DNA of 20,674 bases from Candidatus Baldrarchaeota archaeon. Lineage in GTDB: Archaea > Asgardarchaeota > Baldrarchaeia > Baldrarchaeales > DXJG01. Position 1 is the stretch's first letter. The number at the start of each line of letters is the position of its first letter. Below, one piece after another: positions 8,718-17,600 of the stretch. The notes beneath the pieces are model-generated. The model ran no database searches, was not told the origin of the DNA, and was given only the letters and a program-made list of their open reading frames with translations. The stretch is from the NCBI GenBank assembly GCA_030587435.1, contig JAUQZC010000081.1, positions 1-20,674 of the forward strand, given 5' to 3'. The translations under genes and the position numbers were made by a program.

Positions 8718-10577
8718 ATGGCGGTTCTTAGATATTTTCCATATTCTTTGCGTGAACATCAACGTGAAGTTATTGAATTTGTTGAGAAAAAGGTTAAGGA
8801 AAAGGTTAATGTTTGTATTCATGCTGCTACTGGTTTTGGTAAGACACCTGTTATTCTTGCTGCTCTTTTACCCTATGTTGTAGGGGGAGGTCGACGTATT
8901 ATTTGGGCTGTCAGGACTGGGAATGAAACTGATAGACCTATTGAGGAATTAAAGGAAATTGTTGAGAAGAAGAAAATTAGGGTTTTTGGTTTATCTTTTA
9001 GAGGTAAAAGAGATATGTGTTTACTTGCTAGGGAGCTTAAGATTCAAGATTATACCGGTGTTTCAATTCTTTGTAGAAAGAAGAGAAAGGAATGCCCATA
9101 CTATCAAAATGTTTATCTTGTAAATTCTTTGCTGAAACAGCCTCTTCTTTTCTCCGAAATATATGAGTTTGCTAAAGAAACCGATATGTGCCCTTATTTT
9201 TTGCAAATGGAGCTTTTAAGATATGCTAAGGTTGTTTCTCTCAGCTACAATTATATTATTAGCGACCTTGGCTGGACCATAAATAGGTTGGTGCCGTTTA
9301 GAAATTCTTTCCTCGTAGTGGATGAAGCCCATAATCTTCAATATGCTGCCTCATCAATCAACTCTGATAGAATAACTATTGGCTCCGTTAAAAGAGCAAT
9401 AGGTGAGCTTAACAGTTTTAAATCTGAAAAAGTCACGATATTAAAGGGTAAGCTTAAAGACTTGATGAAAGTATTGGAGAGTGAAGGTAGGAAAATTAGT
9501 GGCGAAGATGATGTTTTTGATCCTAAAATGGTTCTCGAATCTTCAGATATAGATGTTAAAGAACTTGAACTTCTTGTTAGATATGGAAGTCTCATTCACT
9601 CCAGGCAATTAAAGGAAGGAAAAGCTCCTAGATCTTCTCTTTTCCATTTGGGCCGTTTTTGGCTTACCGCCCTAGAATCTTTAAACATCGATGGAATTGC
9701 TTTTCTAAAATTTCGAGAAAACGGTAACTTTGTTTTTGAGATCTGGGATATGAGAGCTGCAGAGCTACTAAAAGACAAATGGAACAAATTTAGGCTTTGC
9801 ATTTTTTGCTCTGGAACATTAAAACCTATAAAGGCTTTTAGCGAAACTATTGGCCTAACAAATTATGATGGAAAAATTGTGCCTTCTTTTGCTGATCCTT
9901 CAAAAATTGTAACTTTGGTTCCAGAAGAGTTAACCACTAGAGGAGAAGAACTTGAAAAAGAGATGGTAGACAAGTATTTGGAGGCAATCAAGCTTTTCTT
10001 GGAATGTATGAATTCAAATGCTGCTGTTTTTTGCGCCAGTTATAGGATTCAAGAAGATATTCTCCCCGGCTTATCCGATATTTGCCGCAAGCTTGGTAGA
10101 GAAATTTTTGTGGAGAAACAGGGTATGAGCGGCGACGAAGCTAGAAAAATTCTTGACGACTTCAAAATTGCTGGTAAAATAGGTAAGGCGGCTGTTCTTT
10201 GTGCGACTATGACTGGTAGGTTCGCTGAAGGCGCAGATTTTCCTGGCAAAGAATTAGAAGGCGTTTTTCTCGTTGGCATCCCCTTTGATAGAGTAACTAT
10301 GAGGACAAAACTTTACATAGATTACTATTCTAAGCTTTATGGAGAAGAGAAAGGCAGATATTACGCCTATGTCGTTCCCGCTTTTAGGAGAGCTTCCCAA
10401 GCCCTTGGAAGAGTTATAAGATCAAAAAGTGACAGAGGAATCTTTATTTGCGGGGACAAACGCTATTCAGACCCTAAATATTTACATCTGCTACCAGATT
10501 ACATTCAAAAAACAATGATAAAAGTTAAAGTAGCGGACATTCGCAAAAAAATCCAATCAAGCTCATGCTATTGTTAA
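8718..10577 (+). CDS. XPD/Rad3-family (DinG-like) Fe-S DNA helicase
   Basis: Superfamily 2 helicase of the XPD/Rad3 group, an ATP-driven 5'-3' DNA unwinding enzyme of repair. From ATG 8718 it has 619 residues. Visible elements are the Q-like 'YSLREHQREVIEF' (9-21), Walker A 'AATGFGKT' (36-43), the Walker B DEAH box (212-215), and the C-terminal helicase motif 'QALGRVIRS' near 560. Cysteines 101, 119, 126 and 158 sit in the stretch where archaeal XPD carries its 4Fe-4S cluster. The last two are separated by 31 residues. The middle pair is spaced x6 rather than a tight CxxC, so cluster geometry may differ. The chain is somewhat longer than typical archaeal XPD. The start rests on the TATA distance; 8697 is the alternative. 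It stands alone, so its exact repair role is inferred from family only. Confidence 0.88.
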   Translation: MAVLRYFPYSLREHQREVIEFVEKKVKEKVNVCIHAATGFGKTPVILAALLPYVVGGGRRIIWAVRTGNETDRPIEELKEIVEKKKIRVFGLSFRGKRDMCLLARELKIQDYTGVSILCRKKRKECPYYQNVYLVNSLLKQPLLFSEIYEFAKETDMCPYFLQMELLRYAKVVSLSYNYIISDLGWTINRLVPFRNSFLVVDEAHNLQYAASSINSDRITIGSVKRAIGELNSFKSEKVTILKGKLKDLMKVLESEGRKISGEDDVFDPKMVLESSDIDVKELELLVRYGSLIHSRQLKEGKAPRSSLFHLGRFWLTALESLNIDGIAFLKFRENGNFVFEIWDMRAAELLKDKWNKFRLCIFCSGTLKPIKAFSETIGLTNYDGKIVPSFADPSKIVTLVPEELTTRGEELEKEMVDKYLEAIKLFLECMNSNAAVFCASYRIQEDILPGLSDICRKLGREIFVEKQGMSGDEARKILDDFKIAGKIGKAAVLCATMTGRFAEGADFPGKELEGVFLVGIPFDRVTMRTKLYIDYYSKLYGEEKGRYYAYVVPAFRRASQALGRVIRSKSDRGIFICGDKRYSDPKYLHLLPDYIQKTMIKVKVADIRKKIQSSSCYC

Positions 10578-10597
10578 TTACTGGTTAATATGTTTTA

Positions 10598-10630
10598 TTT
10601 TCTGCTTTTATATGAAAACGTGGCAGAAAA
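10598..10630. repeat. 8-bp inverted repeat ahead of the toxin-antitoxin genes
   Basis: TTTTCTGC (10598-10605) and GCAGAAAA (10623-10630) are exact reverse complements 17 bases apart, directly before the TATA-like GAATATATGC. It could be an autoregulatory operator of the toxin-antitoxin pair or a stem at the end of the helicase transcript. Short arms make chance possible. Confidence 0.35.
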
Positions 10631-10640
10631 GAATATATGC
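10631..10640 (+). promoter_or_regulatory. Possible TATA box of the toxin-antitoxin pair
   Basis: GAATATATGC lies about 58 bases before ATG 10694, giving an expected leader of about 30 bases that contains AGGTGA (10681-10686). Confidence 0.4.
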
Positions 10641-10693
10641 ATAGAAGCCCCAAGTTTTCAAGTTAATTGTATAACGACTTAGGTGATACAAAC

Positions 10694-10912
10694 ATGAGTG
10701 AAGAGTTAGTGTTATTAAGGTCTATTTACAGCGAATTAAAAGATCTTAGAAAGAAGATTGACAAAATTGACGAAGAATTGCTCAGAATAAAAATCATTCT
10801 CCTAAAGGAAGAAGAAATAGAGGAAAAAGAAAGGGAAGAAATAGAAAAAATATTAAATGAGTCAGATGAAAACTTTATTTCACTTGATGAGTTCAAGAGG
10901 ACTTTTGAATGA
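10694..10912 (+). CDS. Small coiled, highly charged antitoxin of a RelBE-like pair
   Basis: A 72-residue, Glu/Lys-rich protein starting at ATG 10694 behind AGGTGA with 7-base spacing. An in-frame ATG at 10667 lacks a ribosome site. Almost the whole N-terminal two thirds is predicted helix with a heptad-like pattern of Leu/Ile (residues 5-55), followed by a short tail 'FISLDEFKRTFE'. Such a helix plus a short acidic tail that wraps a toxin fits archaeal RelB-type antitoxins. No specific DNA-binding fold is recognised. Its stop overlaps the ATG of the next reading frame (TGATG), the usual coupling in these pairs. The partner is a RelE-type toxin that is now frameshifted, so the antitoxin may be an orphan. 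The functional call rests mainly on the neighbour. Confidence 0.65.
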   Translation: MSEELVLLRSIYSELKDLRKKIDKIDEELLRIKIILLKEEEIEEKEREEIEKILNESDENFISLDEFKRTFE

Positions 10913-11173
10913 TGAGTTATAATGTTTTAGTTAACAAACAAATATTAAAAGCGTCTAAACATCTTCCTGAGAGTCATAAAAAGAAACTTAAAGAAATTTT
11001 AGATGTTTTAGAACAAATCCTATTCCAAGCGAACGTTTTGACGTTAAAAACTTAAAGATTTCAAAATATTTTCGAATCAGAATTGGTGATTATAGGCTTA
11101 TTTATGCATTGTTTAAAGAAGAAAAATTATAAAGATACTAAAGCTTGAATCAAGGAAGAAAATCTATAAATAA
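10912..11173 (+). pseudogene. Frameshifted RelE-family mRNA interferase toxin
   Basis: Read across two frame changes, this encodes a full-length RelE toxin of about 87 residues. Frame 1 gives 'MSYNVLVNKQILKASKHLPE' and the helical 'KKKLKEILDVLEQ'. The next gives 'NPIPSERFDVKNLK' and the family hallmark 'YFRIRIGDYRLIYAL', and the last gives 'KIIKILKLESRKKIYK'. The first frame stops at 11055 after 47 residues. Both shifts are explained by loss of one A in an A-run: 11015-11017 (restoring Glu-Gln-Asn-Pro) and 11122-11126 (restoring Glu-Lys-Ile-Ile). RelE toxins cut mRNA in the ribosome, so inactivation beside an intact antitoxin is a plausible outcome. Two single-base A losses could also be assembly errors, in which case the toxin is intact. 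Confidence 0.8.
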
Positions 11174-11204
11174 TCTAACTAATCTCACTCTGGCTTCATT
11201 TCCC

Positions 11205-11214
11205 GATATAAAAA
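11205..11214 (+). promoter_or_regulatory. TATA box of the FucI-like gene
   Basis: GATATAAAAA is centred about 30 bases before 11240. The transcript would start close to an ATG that opens a 17-codon reading frame ending at the FucI-like start. Confidence 0.45.
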
Positions 11215-11239
11215 CATTTGACACAATTAACTGAAGAAA

Positions 11240-11293
11240 ATGTCGAGGAAGAGGCAAGATTTCCATGTTGTAAATCGAGGTGAAAATTGGTGA
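11240..11293 (+). CDS. Possible 17-codon leader peptide overlapping the FucI-like start
   Basis: ATG 11240 opens a frame encoding MSRKRQDFHVVNRGENW. Its TGA (11291-11293) overlaps the GTG start of the next gene as GTGA. The ATG sits about where transcription from the TATA box at 11205-11214 should begin, so it could be translated leaderless and couple to the downstream gene. Nothing but geometry supports expression; the strong GAGGTGA within it may simply be the ribosome site of the main gene. Confidence 0.25.
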   Translation: MSRKRQDFHVVNRGENW

Positions 11294-12516
11294 AGCCTGC
11301 AATTCTTACAGTTTCATCTAGTTCCCAAGAAAGAGGGGCAAATAAAGTCCACATTGAATATGTTGATCGTCTTAAAGGCCTATATTCAGAGGTTTTACCT
11401 ATTTTGACATCAGTTGAAGCAATTAGGAACATAGCAAAGAAACTTGAGGAATATCCGCTAGTTTATGTTGTTGTAGCCACAGGAGGGACATCCGATTTAA
11501 TACTTGAAATTGCAAAACACACCAATACGGTTTTGTTAACACATGGAAAGCAAAATTCACTGGCATCTGCTCTTAACGCCGCATTCAGATTGAAGCGAAA
11601 AGAAAAATATGTAAAAATTGTTCATGGATTATCTTCATCTTCTTTGGAAGAAATTAAGTACATGTCCCTGGTTTCTGAAGTAGTTTCTCAGCTTAAAGAA
11701 AAGAGGATTATACTGTTTTGTGCGTCAAAGGAATTGGCAGAAAGAACGTATGGTGTGAGTTTTTTAGAAGATAAACTTAAGATGAAAGTGATTCCCGTCG
11801 ATATTGAAGAATTTATAGAAAGATTTGGGAAATCTAAAGAAAACGAGGAGCTTATTAAAAAGTATGGTAGTTTTCCGCGGACAGAAGTAGTTAAAGAGGA
11901 TATTGTTAAAGCATCGCGAATTCTGACAGCCATGCAAGATGAACTTAAGAAGGCTGGAGCGGATCTTTGCGCGTTCCGATGTTTTCCGTTTTTAACAAGG
12001 GAGAAAATAACTCCGTGTCTTGCTATTTCACATCTCTTGGACTTGGGCATTACTGCTGCATGTGAGGGAGATTTATCTTCAATGCTCATGCTTAAAATTC
12101 TACATTTACTTTCTGGAAAACCTGCATTCATGGGGAATGTTGAAGATTTCCAAAACAATTTACTTATGTTAGCGCACTGTACTGTTGCCTCCACCATTGC
12201 TTCAACCTGTACTGTTAGAAGCCATTTTGAAACAGGTTTCGGTGCAAGCATCGCCGGAGTATTTAAGGAAGATGAAGAAGTTACACTTGCGAATTTCTCC
12301 CCCGACTTTAGAGAGATTTTCATTACGACCGGGAAAATAGAGAAGGGTTACCCTGTATCAGAAGAGTTTTGTAGAACTCAGGTTCTTGTTCGAACTAGAA
12401 CTTCTCCTAAAAGGATTGTTGAGAGCGCTGTGAATAGACATTTATGTATGGTCGTCGGAAACTTTGAGGAAGAATTGAGAAGATTGGTTGAGTTTTTAGG
12501 TGTTACAATATTGTAG
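11290..12516 (+). CDS. L-fucose/L-arabinose isomerase-like protein (FucI superfamily)
   Basis: A 408-residue protein of the archaeal FucI/AraA-like superfamily, whose characterised members interconvert aldoses and ketoses at a divalent metal. The N-terminal half has Rossmann-like beta-alpha units, with 'YVVVATGGTSDLIL' near 57-70. The C-terminal half carries the recognisable block 'ACEGDLSSMLMLKILHLLSG' near 257-276, followed by PAFMGN and 'LAHCTVAS' near 296-303. The Glu and His in these are expected metal ligands. GAGGTGA at 11277-11283 places the start at GTG 11290; TTG 11287 is equally in frame but too close. Because whole-family members without proven isomerase activity are common in archaea, the substrate is left open. 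It lies convergent with the next gene, with 3 bases between stops. Confidence 0.75.
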   Translation: MKPAILTVSSSSQERGANKVHIEYVDRLKGLYSEVLPILTSVEAIRNIAKKLEEYPLVYVVVATGGTSDLILEIAKHTNTVLLTHGKQNSLASALNAAFRLKRKEKYVKIVHGLSSSSLEEIKYMSLVSEVVSQLKEKRIILFCASKELAERTYGVSFLEDKLKMKVIPVDIEEFIERFGKSKENEELIKKYGSFPRTEVVKEDIVKASRILTAMQDELKKAGADLCAFRCFPFLTREKITPCLAISHLLDLGITAACEGDLSSMLMLKILHLLSGKPAFMGNVEDFQNNLLMLAHCTVASTIASTCTVRSHFETGFGASIAGVFKEDEEVTLANFSPDFREIFITTGKIEKGYPVSEEFCRTQVLVRTRTSPKRIVESAVNRHLCMVVGNFEEELRRLVEFLGVTIL

Positions 12517-12519
12517 GTT

Positions 12520-13878
12520 TTAATGTGTACTTTCGCGTTTCCTTTGAAGATTACTCGTCTGTTCATATGCTTTCTTTTCTAAATGATCTAGTATATATTG
12601 GCAGACAAATCCTTTAACGAAGGCTTTCCCTTCGCAGTCCCACGGTCTTCTGCTAGTTGGGTCTAGGAGACATTTTGAAGGCACATCCTCCGAGTAGTAT
12701 GGGCATTCCCCTTTGTTTGACGTGTAATCTGTTAAAAGAGCGAGAATTCTACTTTCCTTGTTTAGTGGATCAAGTACTTTAGCTTTCAAATATATTTTTT
12801 GAACTGTTCTGTCAATTGGTATGAAGGGTGAAAATATTTGCATAACATCTTTTTTAAAATCAGTGAACTGACTTATTTTGCCATTCCACTTCGGTAAAAC
12901 TTCATGATATCGTTCCCAGAAAAGGCGGGTAGCTTTTTGCAGGATCTCTCTGAGATAACGTGTCTCGATGTTGACGACTAACATCCCTGTTATGCCTTCA
13001 TGGACATTTACGAGAATTTTTCTCTTCCCTTGATCAACAGTTCCCATTTTCTTGCCGCTATTTATTAATTCTTTCGCAGAATTATAAAGATTAAAAATGT
13101 CCACTTCTGAAGGCTCTGAGCTGTTTTCTGGTGAGCGAAACTCTTGTATAAAGTATGGACTGCCCACTTGGTTTAATAGGACAAATAATGTTGGATATGC
13201 TTTACTTAAAGTAAAAACTAAAGGTCTTTTAGAAACTGTGTAAAGTAAGAGAAGTAGACCTACAGAGTAAGGAATGGCCCATCCCGGTTCAAAAATTTGA
13301 CGGGGAACGTGCTGGTACTTTACAGCTATATCACCTAGTACTGGCATTAAACCTGAACTTAAGATAGTAGTAAAGCCGGCAGCATATAGTTTTAAATATT
13401 TTTTATCGGTTGGATTAATAATCTCCTTATATGTTCCTCGAAGATAATTGAAAGTTTCTGCTACAACAAATGTTACTCCAATGGTCTCGAGCACGGCATC
13501 AATTAAGAAAGTTGCTGATCTCTCAAGTAATTCTCCCATGAGAACCATTCCCGCAATAAGAACTATTAAATAACTTCTTTTTGGCGGTATGGAACTGTGA
13601 CTTAAAGTCACGGCAAAATACCATGAAACTATTGCTGCAACTACAGCAAAAGTCATAGTATAGTCTATGGGTTCTATTCTTAACGGTCCTATGACATATT
13701 CAATTTCGTATATAAGATCCAGTATCATTGTTAGGGCCACTACTGCCATGAAAAAGGTTGTAAAAACATAAGACAACAACACTTTGAAGCGATTTTCAAA
13801 ATATGCTTTTAAAATTCTTATAAGAAGAAATATCGTGATGAGAAACGCTATAATGTAGAGTATTAAGCTTAGGAACAT
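12520..13878 (-). CDS. Multi-pass membrane protein with longin-like cytosolic domain and four-Cys tail
   Basis: Not a recognised named family. The 452 residues divide into three parts. The first is about seven hydrophobic segments (near 2-22, 33-56, 71-90, 101-117, 123-143, 165-181, 202-214). The second is a soluble region (about 223-355) whose order of strands and helices resembles longin/roadblock-type domains of archaeal GTPase-linked proteins: a 'VGSPYFIQEF' opening, the helix 'FNLYNSAKELINSG', strands 'KRKILVNVHEGITGMLVVNI', and a long helix ending 'LFWERYHEVLPKW'. The third is a C-terminal region with C392, C403, C415 and C426 in a C-x10-C-x11-C-x10-C pattern that could hold zinc or an Fe-S cluster. 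ATG 13878 is preceded by CTGGTG with 7-base spacing. A membrane sensor or docking platform is one guess; the longin assignment is by eye. Confidence 0.7.
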   Translation of the reverse strand: MFLSLILYIIAFLITIFLLIRILKAYFENRFKVLLSYVFTTFFMAVVALTMILDLIYEIEYVIGPLRIEPIDYTMTFAVVAAIVSWYFAVTLSHSSIPPKRSYLIVLIAGMVLMGELLERSATFLIDAVLETIGVTFVVAETFNYLRGTYKEIINPTDKKYLKLYAAGFTTILSSGLMPVLGDIAVKYQHVPRQIFEPGWAIPYSVGLLLLLYTVSKRPLVFTLSKAYPTLFVLLNQVGSPYFIQEFRSPENSSEPSEVDIFNLYNSAKELINSGKKMGTVDQGKRKILVNVHEGITGMLVVNIETRYLREILQKATRLFWERYHEVLPKWNGKISQFTDFKKDVMQIFSPFIPIDRTVQKIYLKAKVLDPLNKESRILALLTDYTSNKGECPYYSEDVPSKCLLDPTSRRPWDCEGKAFVKGFVCQYILDHLEKKAYEQTSNLQRKRESTH

Positions 13879-14227
13879 TTACAAACACCAGATTGGAAGC
13901 CCTAATGTTACAATTTTGTGAACTATACCCTATCTTAATTTTTGCTGCTGCGGCTTTAGAACCCCTTTATAATTTTTAAGATCTTTATAATTTCAAAGAT
14001 ATAAGTATTATGGAATACTCGATATTTCCATGTGAAATTGAGATTTCTATAATTAATCACGTTTAGCGTGAAATTGCAATTAGCGAGTTAACTCGTTTGA
14101 AAACTGCATTTTCTACTGTGAACCTCTTTTTTGGCGAATTTAGAGAACATGGTATTTATATTTTTGAAAAGCATTATTTCATTATAGTAATAACTACAAC
14201 ATTTATAGATCAGTTTAGGTATGGATT
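13879..14227. other. Non-coding AT-rich region between divergent remnants
   Basis: Contains a possible TATA element for the minus-strand membrane gene (GGGTATAG on the minus strand near 13921-13930) and several TTTATAA-like stretches (13970-13990). No open frame in either strand shows recognisable family similarity. Confidence 0.4.
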
Positions 14228-14457
14228 ATGGAGGGAGACATTCCACCTGAAGTCACTGATTTTTAATAATAGTGGAAGTATTGCTCTTCTTATAAAGGGT
14301 GACCCTGGAACTGGAAAACTATTTTTAGCTTGCAGTATATTGCTAATCAAGCCGAAGAAAGTCATGGTATAAATTTTCTATTCGAGTTGATACAGGTTCA
14401 CTTTATAATCAATTTCCATGGATAAGGAAAAGCATTCCTACTGAAAACATTGTTTAA
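14228..14457 (+). pseudogene. Truncated, frameshifted KaiC/RecA-like ATPase remnant
   Basis: Fragments of an archaeal KaiC-like ATPase follow each other in different frames. ATG 14228 gives 'MEGDIPPEVTDF' then a stop. From 14274 another frame gives 'GSIALLIKGDPGTGKLFLA', a Walker A region whose invariant Thr after GK is now Leu. Next comes 'AEESHGINFLFE', then 'RVDTGSLYNQFPWIRKSIP' and ENIV, ending at a stop at 14455-14457. The last fragment matches the 'STRV...L..QFPW' stretch found after Walker A in these proteins. Only about 75 residues' worth of the N-terminal ATPase region is present; Walker B and the rest of the domain are absent. An open frame from 14097 spans part of it but is accidental. 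No Shine-Dalgarno-led intact product is possible. Confidence 0.65.
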
Positions 14458-14607
14458 CTCTAAAATTACTTTCCTCTAACTTTACTGATATTTATAAACA
14501 TGTCACGATAATCAAGCGGAAGCATGTAGCATTACTATAAGTAATTAAATGCGAAAAATATTGTTTATTAATTCACTTTTTAAAGAAGATGTTGACGGCT
14601 TTGCTAT
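14458..14607. other. Short non-coding gap after the ATPase remnant
   Basis: AT-rich and without recognisable coding. On the minus strand a T-run (opposite GAAAAATATTG near 14550-14560) could end the HerA-like transcript. Confidence 0.3.
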
Positions 14608-17600
14608 TTAGATTAGGGCTTTTTCTATTCTTTTTGTTAGTTCGTTTATGGCGTCTTCTCGTGCTTTGACCAGTATGAGTCTTCTAATTAGGTTTGGGAA
14701 GTTGTAGATTAGTTTTCCTTTCTCTTTCTTAATTAGTCCTAGTTGTTTTAAGTTTCGAATGCTTTTATCAAATTTTTCGACTGGGTACTTGTCTATTAAA
14801 GCTGCTACGCTTACTCGTCCAAATTGTTTTGTGATTCTTAGTATTTCTCTTTCTAGGGGTGTTAGTCTGCTTATTAGGTTTATTGCGTGTCTAACTATTA
14901 TTTCTGCTCCTGGGATTTCTATTCCTTTCAGTTCTATTTTTACTTCGGGTGGTGGTTTTATTTCTGGTTTTGGTTTAGGTGCATGTACTTCGTGCTTGGC
15001 ATGCTTGGGGCAGAAAATGCCTCCACATTTATCGCATTTAAAGGCATGTTTATCGCAGAGTTCCGCATTACAATATTCACAGTTTTTGACGTGGTCTGGG
15101 CAAAGTACCGTACGGCATACTTTGCATTGTTTTAAGTCTTCTTCGCATAGAAGTGTGAGACAATAGTTGCAAACATATCCTGTGCTTAGTGTTTTTCCGC
15201 ATATCTCACATTTTCCTATTTCTCCAACCATGTCAAAGGTTCTTATTTTGATTCTAAGCTTCTTGCTTGTGTTTTTGTTTTTAATAGTCGCTATTGCGTA
15301 AACATGTGGTACCCAAAGAACGATGGATTCAAGCATCGTTATTTCCTTGGGTTTAGGAAGAACCCATTCATCTGTTATCTCCATTTCTTTAGCTGTAAGA
15401 ATTTCACTTTTGATTTTCTCTGTTTCTTCCTGTTTTTCGCTTCGTAGCTCGTTTAATTCTTTCTGTAGCTGTTCGAGTTTCAGTTTAACTTTTTCTATTT
15501 TCCCTCTTATTCTCGCTAAGCTGGCTTCTACGCTTTTAGCTTTAAGCTGCAGTTTTTGGTCCCCTGTTCTTTCAAATTCTTCAAGTAGCTGTGTTTTCTT
15601 TTCCTCTTCTACTCCTTCTTGAATTTCCAGTGATTTAAGTTCTGCTTCGGTTTGTTTAATTGACACTTTGAGTTTTGAGATTTTCTTGTTATATTTCTCC
15701 TCAATTTTTTCGATTTTTTCCGTCAATACGTTATTGTAAAAGTCTTCTAGGGCTGTTAAAACTTCATCTTTATATAGGGATGTATTTTTGCGTAGATAAA
15801 CGTTTAAGAAATGATCTAAGAGTTTTGAGGGGTCTTTGTGGACGGGGATTGCGTATTCAGCCTTGAGTGGCTTTGATGTAAAGTCGCTGTGTTTCAAGTT
15901 TTTAAGGGAAAGTCCCATGAAGTCTTCCGCGTCCCAATTTATGTTTTTCTGAGTTAGAGGAATGGTTCTTTCGAATACTAGATCTCCTACATGTATACTT
16001 CCTCTTATTGCTGGAACACGCTTCTCCATTGAGACTTTAGCTTTTAACATCAATAGAGGGATGTAGAAAAAGTGTTGTTCCTCGATTTTTAGATCGTAGT
16101 TTCCTTTTACAAGTTCTTTAACAAGTTTCTTAATGTCCTTAGGTGAGATTTTTGATTTTAAAAACTGTTCTTTGAGTTGTACGATTTCGGGTTTTGCGGG
16201 GGAAATCTCGTATTCGAGTTCTTCAATTTCCTTTACTTCAACTTCCTCTTTTGGTGGTGTAATAGCTATTTTACTTGTAATTTCTTTAATTTCTTCTTCG
16301 ACTAGTGGTCCACGGTGAAACGTCATTAACCATCTAGTTTTCATAAGTTTCGGTGAACCTAAATTGGGATTGTAAAATAGGAATTCTCCTGTTTGCAATC
16401 TACTTAGGGAAGACATCAAATATTTGTAGTGTTCTGCTGTTCCTCCTTGGGCGTCAAGGAAGCTTCTTAGCCCTTCTCCTATTTTGTCTCTGTCTCTTTT
16501 TGTAAGCAGTCTTCCTATTATCCATGTGCTTACGTTTGTGAGGATTTTATAGTCTACATCGCCGGGGTTTTGTGTGGCGAGAATGCATCCGACACCGAAG
16601 GCTCTGGCCTGTTTTATAAGGAGCATGATGTAGCGTTTGCTTAATGGGTTTCTTGGATATGGGGGCAGAAATCCGTAGACTTCGTCAAAGTAGAATAGTA
16701 GGCGAAGGTCGCTTGTTCCTCCCTTTTTGAGCATCCATTGATAGATGTGGTTAGTTACTTTTGCTATGAGAGCTTCTTTCTCGGATTGATCCATTGTCCA
16801 TCTTAAGTCGAAAATTATTACGGGTACTTTGTTTTGTTCTTTTGCTTTATCGATTAACATGTCTAGGTCGAAGGGTATGCCTCCCATAGCTGACAATGCA
16901 ACTGTGTTAAGTTTTTCTGCTAATTTCTTCCTTTCCTTTTTACTTATAAACTCGTCAACAGGGATAACACCGATCTTAATGATAGGTGGATTATATGTCG
17001 CGTTAATCAAATATTTTAAATCTACCTTTTTCCCTTTTGACCACGCATCTTTCACTATTTCCGCAAGAAAGACGTATTCTTTGCTTGTTGATTCAATGTT
17101 TTTGTATCCCGCCATTTTTAACAGCGGAAGCAATTCGAACTGTATCATGGATTCAATGGCTTCAGGGTCTTCTTTTAGAAGCTTATTGTAGTCCTTTGGT
17201 GGATCCAGTTCTGGTTCGATTTTTAAACGTAGTCCTATTCCGCTACCAGGTGTAAATATGAAAACCATAATTTTATCATGATATTTTTTGAGTCTTCCTC
17301 CGTCAATACCGTATTCTTCGAATTTACGTTTATATAGTTCAGCGTATCCCTTTGCTAGTTCTTCTGCTGGTTTCCCTGTTACTTTTTCCTCCGGCTTACA
17401 CCACTTAACAAATTCATCTGGCTTAGGTTCCTTGACGGCAAATGCTACTCCACCGATGTCACCTTTGGGGTCGATGGCTACAACCGGTATATCGTTGAGA
17501 ACTGCTTCTTCTAAAATTGCTTTACATGTAACAGTTTTCCCACTACCACTAGCTCCACAGACAAAAGCATGTGTCATTAGGTCTTTTGATTTAATTAGCA

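Noticed and set aside
10908..11060. Programmed frameshifting in the RelE toxin
   Set aside because: Two separate shifts at plain short A-runs with no slippery heptamer or downstream structure seen; decay or sequence error is simpler.
11688..12323. 211-codon minus-strand open frame opposite the FucI-like gene
   Set aside because: Ser-rich antisense shadow with no start signal; the plus strand has family motifs.
14097..14372. 91-codon open frame as a real gene
   Set aside because: It only spans part of the KaiC-like remnant, begins in unrelated sequence without a ribosome site, and the family match continues in other frames beyond its stop.
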